Positions 1 through 6,995 of a DNA stretch of 9,738 nt are shown here, one piece after another (positions within the stretch are counted from its first letter, which is position 1; the number at the start of each line of letters is the position of its first letter). The translations under genes and the position numbers were made by a program. Source of the DNA: JBBSEZ01 sp038239195 (lineage in GTDB: Bacteria > Planctomycetota > Planctomycetia > Gemmatales > Gemmataceae); assembly GCA_038239195.1 (NCBI GenBank), contig JBBSEZ010000381.1:1-9738 (forward strand), given 5' to 3'. The notes under the pieces were generated by a model. It did not search any database. It worked only from the letters and a program-made list of their open reading frames with translations, and was not told the DNA's origin.

Positions 1-100
1 TCACGCGAACCGGGCTGCCGACGCGAAAGGCGCTACCCGGCGGACCGCCGGGCGGGCCACCGGGCTTGCGCGAATTGCGGTTCTTTTTCTTTCTCGCCAA
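1..100 (-). CDS. 5' part of a small Pro/Gly-rich protein gene, cut by the window edge
   Basis: On the minus strand a TTG codon at 100-98 opens a frame that stays open to the left edge, giving 33 residues. They begin M-A-R-K-K-K-N-R, continue with a PGGPPGGPPG tract, and end in FRVGSPVRV. A strong Shine-Dalgarno sequence GGAGAG (107-112) lies 6 nt upstream, which is why I accept a TTG start. The gene starts 25 bp after the GT87 stop on the same strand, so the two are probably co-transcribed. From memory, Gemmata-like planctomycetes encode small proteins that start with a Lys-rich stretch and then a 'VG..VRV' strand; this looks like one. That match is recollection, not a search, and the function is unknown. 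The frame is seen directly; coding status is inferred from the RBS, the spacing and the low-complexity but non-random peptide. Confidence 0.6.
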   Translation of the reverse strand, partial: MARKKKNRNSRKPGGPPGGPPGSAFRVGSPVRV

Positions 101-106
101 GGTGGT

Positions 107-112
107 CTCTCC
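107..112 (-). promoter_or_regulatory. Ribosome binding site deciding a TTG start
   Basis: The minus strand reads GGAGAG here, 6 nt before the TTG at 100-98. It is one of the best Shine-Dalgarno matches in the window and is the main support for the small edge gene starting with TTG. Confidence 0.6.
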
Positions 113-125
113 GCCGCGGGACGAT

Positions 126-1346
126 TCAGCGCGGGAGGGCGACCTCCGGCGCGTTTGCGCATGGGTGCGATTCAGCGAGACAGGGGGCCGGTTGGCCCGC
201 AAGATACGCCAGCAACAGCGCCGGCGACATCCAGGCAAACCACAAATACTCCGCCTCGCGCGCCACGAGGGCCAGGGCCAGCCCGTCGGTGATTATATAG
301 CCGGCACAGGCCAACAGGAGGGCCCGCGGCGAACCGGCGCGCAACAGGGCCGTCGCCGCACGCAACACCGGCACCAACAAGAGCACGAGGTCGAACGGCC
401 AGGCGCCGTAGGCAGCGGTCAGGACGGAGACGAGCAGGAGCAGGGGCAACTGTTCGTCCCAGTCCCAGGCCCGACGCCGGCGCCAGCCGTACCAGGCGAG
501 CCAGGCCACGCCGGGGACCAAGGCCACGAACTGTAGACGGAAATGTCCTTCGCCGATGGCCAACCGGAGCAGCGTGCCCAGGGTCGGGGAGCGATACTGA
601 GCCGGCGGGCTGGTGGTGAAGGTGTGCCAGTAATGTCCCCAGACGGCCGGATTGCAGGTCAGCACCAGCGCCATCAGCGCCGCGGCCGTCAGGCCCCCAC
701 CCATCAAGATGCGCCAGCGCCGTTCGGAGATCGCCCAGCAGGCGAGGGCCAGCCAGAACAGGGAGGCGAGGTGGGGCTTGATGGCCAATAGCACCGTCGC
801 CGCCCCGGCCAGCGCGTCGAGTCGCCGGCGCACGCAGACGAGAAAGCCGGTCGCGCCGAGCAACAACAGAGGCGAAATCTGTCCCGCCAGGAGCGCCAGC
901 CCGGTCGGCACAAACGCGAGCGCCAGCAGCCAGGCCAGCCAGCGCAGGCCATCCGCCCCCCCGTAATGGCGCCACAGCACGTCGGTGCAGCCGACCACCA
1001 CGACGAGGTGGAACAGAAGCCAGAGAACGTGGGCGGTACGGCAATCGAACAGCCCAAGCGGCAGCACGAGGCCCAGCGCCCACGGGGGCGCCCACATGAG
1101 AATGCCTTCGTCGGCGCGCCCGACGGAGCGCTCCAGTTCCTCCATGCGTTCCGGGTCGTAAGGGTTTTCGCCCGCCACGGTCAGCCGGGCCGCCGCCCAG
1201 TATTGCACGAAGTCGTACAGCGGCAGCGCCGTCAAGCCCTGGCCGGGCTTCGCCTGCTGCGCGAACAGGGCCGCCAGCGCCGCCGCCAGAGCAAAGCCGA
1301 GCAACCCGGCGCGCCAGGGGCGCCTCACCTCGACCGCGTAAGACAT
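126..1346 (-). CDS. GT87 (DUF2029) membrane glycosyltransferase
   Basis: A 406-residue polytopic membrane protein with about ten hydrophobic segments, matching the GT87/DUF2029 family (GT-C fold). Characterised relatives transfer mannose or arabinose from polyprenyl-phosphate sugars to glycolipids or glycans at the outer face of the cytoplasmic membrane. Visible family hallmarks are the first loop D45-F-x-x-Y-W followed by G-x-NPYD (59-64), WAPPW at 85-89, the GQ-S-LLLL stretch at 155-163 and the K190-P-H motif before the next helix. D45 is the likely catalytic acid by analogy with GT-C enzymes. I chose ATG 1346 because AAGGG (1355-1359) sits 8 nt upstream; a TTG two codons earlier (1352) is possible. 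The gene is divergent from the membrane protein at 1477 and lies upstream of the small edge gene. The acceptor and donor cannot be told from sequence. The family call is firm; the substrate is unknown. Confidence 0.88.
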   Translation of the reverse strand: MSYAVEVRRPWRAGLLGFALAAALAALFAQQAKPGQGLTALPLYDFVQYWAAARLTVAGENPYDPERMEELERSVGRADEGILMWAPPWALGLVLPLGLFDCRTAHVLWLLFHLVVVVGCTDVLWRHYGGADGLRWLAWLLALAFVPTGLALLAGQISPLLLLGATGFLVCVRRRLDALAGAATVLLAIKPHLASLFWLALACWAISERRWRILMGGGLTAAALMALVLTCNPAVWGHYWHTFTTSPPAQYRSPTLGTLLRLAIGEGHFRLQFVALVPGVAWLAWYGWRRRRAWDWDEQLPLLLLVSVLTAAYGAWPFDLVLLLVPVLRAATALLRAGSPRALLLACAGYIITDGLALALVAREAEYLWFAWMSPALLLAYLAGQPAPCLAESHPCANAPEVALPR

Positions 1347-1396
1347 CCGCAACGCCCTTGGGGGGAATGGGCGCCGGGTCCCGCTCCGCGCCCTCG

Positions 1397-1474
1397 CCCC
1401 AAGGATAGGTCACGGAGCTCTTGCTTGCCGTTTCGCGAAACGACAAGCAAGAGCTCCGTGACCTATCCTTGGGG
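1397..1474. repeat. 78-bp near-perfect palindrome between divergent genes
   Basis: The centre lies between 1435 and 1436 (TTTCGCGAAA). Pairing base by base outwards gives 38 of 39 matched pairs; the single mismatch is 1428/1443, and pairing ends at 1396/1475. The outer 31 bp (1397-1427 and 1444-1474) are perfect and run from CCCCAAGGATAGG to CTCTTGCTTG. The element fills most of the 130 bp between the GT87 ATG (1346) and the ATG at 1477, and ends 2 nt before the latter. It has no terminator-like T tract and lies upstream of both genes, so it is not an ordinary terminator. Likely possibilities are a dispersed palindromic element (REP or MITE-like) or a regulatory cruciform or RNA hairpin. The pairing is seen directly; its nature is inferred. 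Confidence 0.9.
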
Positions 1475-1476
1475 AC

Positions 1477-3009
1477 ATGGGATGGGTCGCGCGCTGCTCC
1501 TGGTGGTTGGGCCTGGCCTCGGCGCTCGCCGCCGTCGCGCTGCTGGCGGGGGGCTTTCTGCTCGCCGGCCGACACCTCGACGACCTTTACGCGGTCCACC
1601 ACATCACCGGGACCTGGATGGCGCTGGCCCACTACCTCAACGCCGGCACCCTCTACCCGCCCCTCGAGGCCGATGGTCATTACGCCGGCACGCGCTACGT
1701 GCCGTTGCTGTTCGTCTGGATCGCCGGCCTTGCTCGCCTCACCGGCGACTATCTCCTGGCCGCCAAACTATCCGCCCTGCTGTCGGTGGCGCTGCTGCTG
1801 GCGTGCGTGTTCGCCGCGTCCCGCCGCAGCGCGGGGAGGTGGCTCGATGCGACCGCCCTGACCGGCCTCGTGCTCGCTTTTCCGCAGGCGCTCGGCGCCC
1901 TCCTGTCGCCCCACGCCGACGCTCTCGCCATCGCCTTCACCCTGGCCGGGCTGCTGCTTCTGAAGGACGATCTCGGCCGAGGGCGCGCGCTCCTGGCGGC
2001 CCTGTTGTTCGTCGCCGCGCTGGCCACCAAGTTCAGCGCCGTGGCGGGGCCCGCGGCCGGCCTGGCTTACCTCCTGTCGCGCCAGGGCCTGCGGCCCGCT
2101 CTACGCTTGGTCGTTCCACTTGGCGTCCTGAGCCTGGCGGGGCTGCTGGCGCTCCACTTCAGCACCGAGGGCCGATTCCTGCTCAACTTCCGCAGCCTGG
2201 GCTCGGGCGGGATGAGCGGGGCCAGCGTGCGCCTGGGCCCGGCCCGCCTCGCCGTGGCCCTGTGGCAACCGACCACTTTCGCCCTCGTCGCCCCCGTTGC
2301 GTTCCTCGCCCTTTTCCTGGCAGGGCGGGCGCGCCGCTTCGAGCTCTGGCACTGGTATCTGCTCTTCGCCCTTGGCACCACCCTGCTCATCTTCACGTCG
2401 CCCGGCACCGACTTCAACCATCTGCTCGAGTTGCAGGTCGCCAGCGTTCTGGTAGTCGCCCAGCTCCTCGCCCCCGTAGGACAGGGTTTCCAGCCTGTCC
2501 TACCTGGGAGGGAAGGTCGCCTCGACGGCACGCCGGACAGGCTGGAAAGCCTGTCCCACAAGAGGACAGGCCGCGTTGCCTGTGTCACGGGGGCCACCCT
2601 CCGAGCTCTCGTCCTGCTCGCGATCCTGTGGGGGCTCTTCGACCTGAGCCGGCATGCTGGCGAGCCCGCCGTCTCCGCACGCGAGCTCGCCGACGCCCTG
2701 CCGCCCCACGCCCAGCTTCTGACCGAGGACGCCAGCGCTGCCGTGCTGCTCGATCGGCGCCCGGTCGTCCTGGATGCCTTCGCCTTTCGCGTCCTGGCGG
2801 AGCGCGGCCTGATCGATGACGGCGCGCTGGCGGCGCGCATCGACCGACAAGAGCTCGACGTGCTCGTGATGCTGGGCCGCCTGGACATCGAGGGCGAAAG
2901 TCTTTGCCCGCGCTTCCACTTTGGGCCGCGCGTCACCGCCGCCATGCGCCGCTCCTACCGCTTCGAGCGCCAGGTCGGGGGCCATTTCCTCTACGTGCCG
3001 GCCCGTTAG
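1477..3009 (+). CDS. GT-C-like (GT39/PMT-like) polytopic membrane protein
   Basis: A 510-residue protein with a hydrophobic N-terminal anchor (about 11-31) followed by D35-D36-L-Y, then a loop with LYPPL (59-63) and TRYVPL (72-77), and about nine further membrane segments to about residue 395. A soluble tail of about 110 residues follows. The acidic pair just after TM1 and the Y-P-P / T-R-Y-x-P-L loop resemble GT-C enzymes that use polyprenyl-phosphate sugars (GT39/ArnT-like). I do not see a full diagnostic motif set, so the exact family is open. ATG 1477 is the first start after an in-frame TGA at 1459-1461 inside the palindrome and keeps the N-terminal anchor; no clear RBS precedes it. Residues about 334-370 are encoded by an inserted hairpin repeat (2476-2586) lying between two membrane helices. 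Its divergent GT87 neighbour suggests a shared role in making envelope glycans. Confidence 0.72.
   Translation: MGWVARCSWWLGLASALAAVALLAGGFLLAGRHLDDLYAVHHITGTWMALAHYLNAGTLYPPLEADGHYAGTRYVPLLFVWIAGLARLTGDYLLAAKLSALLSVALLLACVFAASRRSAGRWLDATALTGLVLAFPQALGALLSPHADALAIAFTLAGLLLLKDDLGRGRALLAALLFVAALATKFSAVAGPAAGLAYLLSRQGLRPALRLVVPLGVLSLAGLLALHFSTEGRFLLNFRSLGSGGMSGASVRLGPARLAVALWQPTTFALVAPVAFLALFLAGRARRFELWHWYLLFALGTTLLIFTSPGTDFNHLLELQVASVLVVAQLLAPVGQGFQPVLPGREGRLDGTPDRLESLSHKRTGRVACVTGATLRALVLLAILWGLFDLSRHAGEPAVSARELADALPPHAQLLTEDASAAVLLDRRPVVLDAFAFRVLAERGLIDDGALAARIDRQELDVLVMLGRLDIEGESLCPRFHFGPRVTAAMRRSYRFERQVGGHFLYVPAR
2476..2586. repeat. In-frame cluster of three hairpin repeats inside the GT-C-like gene
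   Basis: Hairpin 1 is 2476-2503: the 10-bp arms GTAGGACAGG/CCTGTCCTAC are perfect with an 8-nt loop. Hairpin 2 is 2535-2556: the 9-bp arms GGACAGGCT/AGCCTGTCC are perfect with a GGAA loop. Hairpins 1 and 2 are also nearly reverse complements of each other. A weaker third one, ACAGGC/GCCTGT, is at 2566-2583. The reading frame passes through, giving a hydrophilic stretch that begins VGQGFQPVLPG in a loop between membrane helices. From memory, GGACAGGCTGGAAAGCCTGTCC-type repeats are scattered through Gemmata-like genomes. The pairing is seen directly; the idea that it inserted is inferred from the soluble stretch breaking up a membrane domain. Confidence 0.82.
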
Positions 3010-3060
3010 CACGACGCCGGCCCGGGCTTCCGCAAACTTCCTCGGCGAAATTGATCTCTC

Positions 3061-3076
3061 CGGCACAATCGTGCCG
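3061..3076. promoter_or_regulatory. Small inverted repeat upstream of the BBP7 gene, possible operator or weak terminator
   Basis: CGGCAC-AATC-GTGCCG is a perfect 6-bp inverted repeat 52 bp after the GT-C-like stop and about 125 bp before the BBP7 start. It has no T tract, so it is a poor intrinsic terminator. A TTGATC (3051-3056) and a GATAAG (3076-3081) flank it with a 19-bp spacing, so it could be an operator lying in a weak sigma70-like promoter. Neither reading is strong. The rest of the 3010-3199 gap shows nothing else I can support. Confidence 0.3.
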
Positions 3077-3199
3077 ATAAGTACAACCGGAACCACCTTT
3101 ACGGCGTGAAGGCCGTTGTTGCCCGTATCCGTTGCCAGGCCCAGAGGCCGACGACGCGAGCGGGCCCGATTCGGTAACCTGGGCTCACGGGGCACTCAC

Positions 3200-4441
3200 A
3201 TGAAATTGCGTGTTGTTGGCGCCATCGCCGGCATGTTCCTCGGCAGCGCCTGGGCCACGGCCCAGGGGCCGACGTCTCCCGCAGCGGGCACGCCCGCCCC
3301 GGCCGGGCCCGCTGCCACCAGGGCGCCGGTCCTGCCCGCCTCCTATGCCGCGCCGGCCGCGTATTCTGCGCCGGCCACGTCCTCCGCGCCGGTGCCAGCC
3401 TTCGAGCCCGCTTCCGCGGTCGATGGAAGCGGGGCCTGGATCAGCGCCGACTACCTGCTGTGGCGGTTGAACGGCCACCTCCCTGGGGTGGTGTCCGGCG
3501 CGCTCCCGCAAAGCGGCGGCGATCAGCTCGCCGACTACCACTCGGGCCTCCGCGTCAGCCTGGGCTACCAGGGCGATGGCTCGTCGGGGGGCTTCGAGTT
3601 GAGCGGGTTCGTGCTGGAGAACGCCCACAAGAACTTCAACGCGGGCGACAGCATCGACCCGACGGCCAACCTGGACCGCATCCCCCTCTCGGTCCAACAG
3701 CGCTTGCCGATCGATCCCCCCGGCGACATCGACCCGGCCGACAGGCTGCTCTCGGCCCTCCACGGCCGAACGTCGCGCCAGTTATGGGGGGCGGAGGCCA
3801 ACTGTCACACCCGCCGCTGCTGCTTCGGCCCGCTGTCGTTCGACTTCCTGGCCGGCGCCCGCTACCTCAACCTGACCGAGAACGTGACCGTGGCCGGCGA
3901 CTTCACGTACGCCGAGCCCCTCACCGACCCGGATGAGGTCCCCGGCAACCCGGAGAACGGCCGAACGCGGACGATGCATACCTTCGACAGCGTCACGACC
4001 CGCAACCGCTACTTCGGCGGGCAGGTCGGCACCACCGTCGGGTACACGCAGGGGGCGTTCAGCCTCGACGGCACGTTCAAGCTCGGCGCAGGCGCCACCT
4101 ACCAGCAGGTCCGCGCCTTCGGCTTCACCACGCTCGACCCCGCCGTCATCGAGCCCTCCGCCGGCGCGCCCACGTTCAACCGCCCGCTGACCGTCCTGCC
4201 GGGCGGGCTGTTCACCCCGGGCGCGTTCAGCCAGAATCGCACCCGCCTCTCCTTCCTCCCCGAACTCAGCGCCCGGGCGAGCTACAACCTCACCGCCAAC
4301 GTGTCGGCCCACGTGGGCTATAGCTTCCTCTACGTCAGCAACGTGGTCCGGCCGAGCGACGTGACGAACAGCGTCCTCGACACCAGGTCGTCGCACCTGA
4401 CGGCCCACGGCCTCGACCTCGGCCTCCAGTTCCGCTATTGA
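3200..4441 (+). CDS. BBP7 family outer-membrane beta-barrel protein
   Basis: A 413-residue secreted protein. ATG 3200 gives a classical signal peptide (MKLRV, a hydrophobic core, cleavage probably after A-T-A near residue 20); an upstream extension to 3116 would be charged and non-signal-like. Next comes an Ala/Pro-rich linker (about 21-75) with repeated APA and SAP units, typical of planctomycete surface proteins. The barrel domain starts with the BBP7 signature-like AWISADYLLWRLNG, then R-V-S-L-G-Y, FLAGARYLNL, alternating polar/hydrophobic strands, the late GYSFLYVSNVVRPSD motif, and a terminal FRY. A C-terminal aromatic is usual for BAM-inserted barrels. Family knowledge places BBP7 in the planctomycete outer membrane with no settled function; a pore or structural role is inference. 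No strong RBS is visible (GGGG around 3189-3192). The upstream gene is on the same strand but 190 bp away, so this gene probably has its own promoter. Confidence 0.88.
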   Translation: MKLRVVGAIAGMFLGSAWATAQGPTSPAAGTPAPAGPAATRAPVLPASYAAPAAYSAPATSSAPVPAFEPASAVDGSGAWISADYLLWRLNGHLPGVVSGALPQSGGDQLADYHSGLRVSLGYQGDGSSGGFELSGFVLENAHKNFNAGDSIDPTANLDRIPLSVQQRLPIDPPGDIDPADRLLSALHGRTSRQLWGAEANCHTRRCCFGPLSFDFLAGARYLNLTENVTVAGDFTYAEPLTDPDEVPGNPENGRTRTMHTFDSVTTRNRYFGGQVGTTVGYTQGAFSLDGTFKLGAGATYQQVRAFGFTTLDPAVIEPSAGAPTFNRPLTVLPGGLFTPGAFSQNRTRLSFLPELSARASYNLTANVSAHVGYSFLYVSNVVRPSDVTNSVLDTRSSHLTAHGLDLGLQFRY

Positions 4442-4453
4442 TCGGAGTTGCAC

Positions 4454-4624
4454 GAAACGGCACGGAGAGATTGTCTCGATTCTGATCGCTTGTACAGAAA
4501 GGGCCCCCGGGCGCTGTTTTTCAGCGATCAGGGGCCTTGTTTGCTCGCAAAGGGCCTCCCCGAGCCGGGGCTTGGTTCGCACGGGGGGGGGCGAGCGCTG
4601 GAGACTGTCTCTCCGTGCCGTTCC
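4454..4624. repeat. 171-bp structured spacer with 24-bp terminal inverted repeats
   Basis: 4454-4477 and 4601-4624 are inverted copies with 21 of 24 Watson-Crick pairs plus one G-T; the shared core is ACGGCACGGAGAGA. Inside are a perfect 9-bp inverted repeat CTGATCGCT/AGCGATCAG (4482-4490 and 4523-4531), GGCCCC/GGGGCC (4502-4507 and 4531-4536), TTTGC-TC-GCAAA (4540-4551) and CCCCG-AGC-CGGGG (4558-4570). A TTTTT run is at 4517-4521. It fills the gap between the convergent BBP7 and NtrC-like genes. It may be a MITE-like element or a bidirectional termination region. I saw no clear target-site duplication. Confidence 0.7.
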
Positions 4625-4647
4625 GCCGCGCTGGAGGGGAACGGCAC
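4615..4647 (-). terminator. Hairpin just after the NtrC-like gene stop, candidate terminator
   Basis: GTGCCGTTCC (4615-4624) and GGAACGGCAC (4638-4647) form a perfect 10-bp stem with a 13-nt loop, starting 3 nt after the minus-strand stop codon (4651-4653). No U-rich tail follows on the minus strand, so it is not a classical intrinsic terminator, though it could stabilise the 3' end. Its left arm is the same sequence as the right terminal repeat of the 4454-4624 element, so the two pairings exclude each other. Confidence 0.45.
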
Positions 4648-4650
4648 CGC

Positions 4651-6054
<1,404 letters not shown>

Positions 6055-6088
6055 GGCGCGGTCCTCGGGGACTTGAGCACTCATCTTC

Positions 6089-6116
6089 ATTCTAGTGGGT
6101 AAAAGACTGCTCACAA
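6089..6116 (-). promoter_or_regulatory. Sigma70-like promoter of the NtrC-like gene
   Basis: On the minus strand TTGTGA (6116-6111) and TAGAAT (6094-6089) are separated by 16 bp: 4 of 6 and 5 of 6 matches to the sigma70 consensus. Predicted transcription would start near 6082, giving a leader of about 28 nt before ATG 6054. The -10 box overlaps the alternative ATG at 6090, which argues against the longer forms of the protein. Confidence 0.5.
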
Positions 6117-6197
6117 GCCCGGTCATCGGGGTGGGTAGGGAAGGAGGGCGGGGGGCGCTGGCGCAACCAGATTTCTCGAGAGCGCTGCGCGCGACGC

Positions 6198-6219
6198 CGC
6201 GGGGCGGCTTCGCGGGGCG
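6198..6219. repeat. Short direct repeat in the divergent promoter region
   Basis: CGCGGGGCG occurs at 6198-6206 and again at 6211-6219, 13 bp apart start to start, in the 279-bp gap between the NtrC-like gene and the DUF1328 gene. Two equal sites at this spacing could bind a regulator, but in such GC-rich DNA chance is a fair explanation. The only other thing of note in this gap is an AT-rich patch TATATCTTT at 6261-6269, which may hold a -10 element for the plus-strand operon; no good -35 goes with it. Confidence 0.25.
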
Positions 6220-6320
6220 CTCCCGGAACAATTGCTCTTCTCCGGCATCTCCCTTGCCTCTATATCTTTCTTCGTGGAAAAGACGCCGCCATTGAGCTCA
6301 TTCGCTCGAAAGCCCTGGAT

Positions 6321-6325
6321 GGAGG
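6321..6325 (+). promoter_or_regulatory. Ribosome binding site deciding the DUF1328 start
   Basis: GGAGG is placed 8 nt before ATG 6334, an ideal Shine-Dalgarno. It fixes the short form of the protein and rules out the 34-codon longer reading from 6232, whose extra N-terminus does not resemble the family. Confidence 0.75.
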
Positions 6326-6333
6326 AACGAGCC

Positions 6334-6549
6334 ATGTTTCGCCTTGCCGTGCTCCTTTTCGTAATCTCAATGGTGTCGGCGCTGTTCGGGTTCGGCTGGG
6401 TCGCGGGGCTTCAGTTTGAAGCGGCACGCCTCCTCTTCTTCCTGTTCCTGCTGCTGGCGGCCCTTACTTTCGGGGTTGATTTTCTGCGCGGCGCTCCCCA
6501 CGACAACTCGCCCCGCGCGTTGGGGGTGACGGGGAAGCCCGGTGGATAG
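6334..6549 (+). CDS. DUF1328 (YtjA/UPF0391-like) small membrane protein
   Basis: A 71-residue protein with two membrane helices (about 4-26 and 29-50). The first contains the pattern A-L-F-G-F-G-x-V-A-G (16-25), the hallmark of DUF1328 proteins, and the second is Phe/Leu-rich (ARLLFFLFLLLAAL), as expected. Family members are usually about 55 residues; this one has a polar C-terminal tail of some 18 residues (GAPHDNSPRALG onwards) that is extra. It is predicted to sit in the cytoplasmic membrane. The function of the family is not established; members are often found near stress-related genes. It is the first gene of an operon, 9 bp before a stand-alone receiver and upstream of a hybrid histidine kinase. 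Being translated from the strongest RBS of the operon, it may be made in excess over the signalling proteins; that is inference. Confidence 0.82.
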   Translation: MFRLAVLLFVISMVSALFGFGWVAGLQFEAARLLFFLFLLLAALTFGVDFLRGAPHDNSPRALGVTGKPGG

Positions 6550-6558
6550 GGCCCGGAC

Positions 6559-6990
6559 ATGCTCACGGTGCTGCTGGTCGAAGATCATCCGATGAACCGG
6601 AAACTGTTTCGCGACATCCTCGAGATGCAGTTTGCAGTGGTCGAGGCCGGCTCCGCCGAGGCCGCGCTGGAGACGTTACAAACCGTTCTCCCGGACCTTA
6701 TCTTGATGGACATTCAGCTCCCGGGAATGAACGGCATTTCCCTGGTGCGCCTGCTCAAGGCCGACCCGAAGATGGCCCACGTTCCCATCATCGCCGTCTC
6801 TGCCCACGCCATGAGCCGCGACGTCGAGCAGGCGCGGGCCGCCGGTTGTGTCGATTACATCACCAAGCCGATCACCGACGACCCGTTCACCATTCTCGAG
6901 CGCCTGGCCCGGGCCCTCCCCGCCCGCCCAGGCTCACATTCCGAGCCTCCTCCTGGGCCTCGTACCGAGGTTGGCCCCTCGGCGGGGTGA
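6559..6990 (+). CDS. Single-domain response regulator (CheY/DivK-like receiver)
   Basis: A 143-residue protein that is essentially one receiver domain (1-118). Visible active-site residues are acidic E8 and D9, phospho-acceptor D51 in LILMDIQLPGMNG, S81 in the switch position (AVSAHAM) and K103 in YITKPI. There is no output domain, so it would act by protein contact or as a phosphate shuttle, like DivK/Spo0F. The A-H-A-M and AGCVDYITKPI segments are DivK-like. The C-terminal 25 residues are Pro/Gly-rich and look disordered. It sits 9 bp after the DUF1328 stop and 5 bp before the hybrid kinase ATG, so co-transcription and translational coupling are likely, and the kinase is the natural phosphodonor or partner. 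ATG 6559 starts right at the first beta strand. The RBS is weak (AGGG about 9 nt upstream). Confidence 0.92.
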   Translation: MLTVLLVEDHPMNRKLFRDILEMQFAVVEAGSAEAALETLQTVLPDLILMDIQLPGMNGISLVRLLKADPKMAHVPIIAVSAHAMSRDVEQARAAGCVDYITKPITDDPFTILERLARALPARPGSHSEPPPGPRTEVGPSAG

Positions 6991-6995
6991 TCCCC

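Noticed and set aside
172..1680. Minus-strand frame of 502 codons overlapping GT87
   Set aside because: It is out of frame with GT87, passes through the palindrome into the antisense of the next gene, and has an Arg/Gly/Ala-rich composition with no membrane segments.
966..2819. Long plus-strand open frame of 617 codons opposite GT87 and across the palindrome
   Set aside because: It runs antisense to GT87, through the palindrome and out of frame within the GT-C-like gene. Its product is Arg/Pro/Gly-rich with no domain pattern, as expected for an off-frame in very GC-rich coding DNA.
3089..3117. GGAACC box followed by a CGTT as an ECF sigma promoter for BBP7
   Set aside because: The spacing is about 19 bp rather than the usual 16-17, and the -10-like part is weak.
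3116..3199. N-terminal extension of the BBP7 protein from an upstream ATG
   Set aside because: The extra 28 residues are Arg-rich and would bury the signal peptide; ATG 3200 gives a standard signal sequence.
4503..4521. GCCC/GGGC stem followed by TTTTT as an intrinsic terminator of BBP7
   Set aside because: The stem is only 4 bp with a 2-nt loop and 4 bases separate it from the T run; too weak to call alone, though the T run may contribute to termination in this structured spacer.
6165..6182. TGGCGC-like sequence in the divergent region as a sigma54 -24/-12 promoter
   Set aside because: The -12 GC element is missing at the proper distance (GATTT instead of TTGC), so the match is only to half of the signal.
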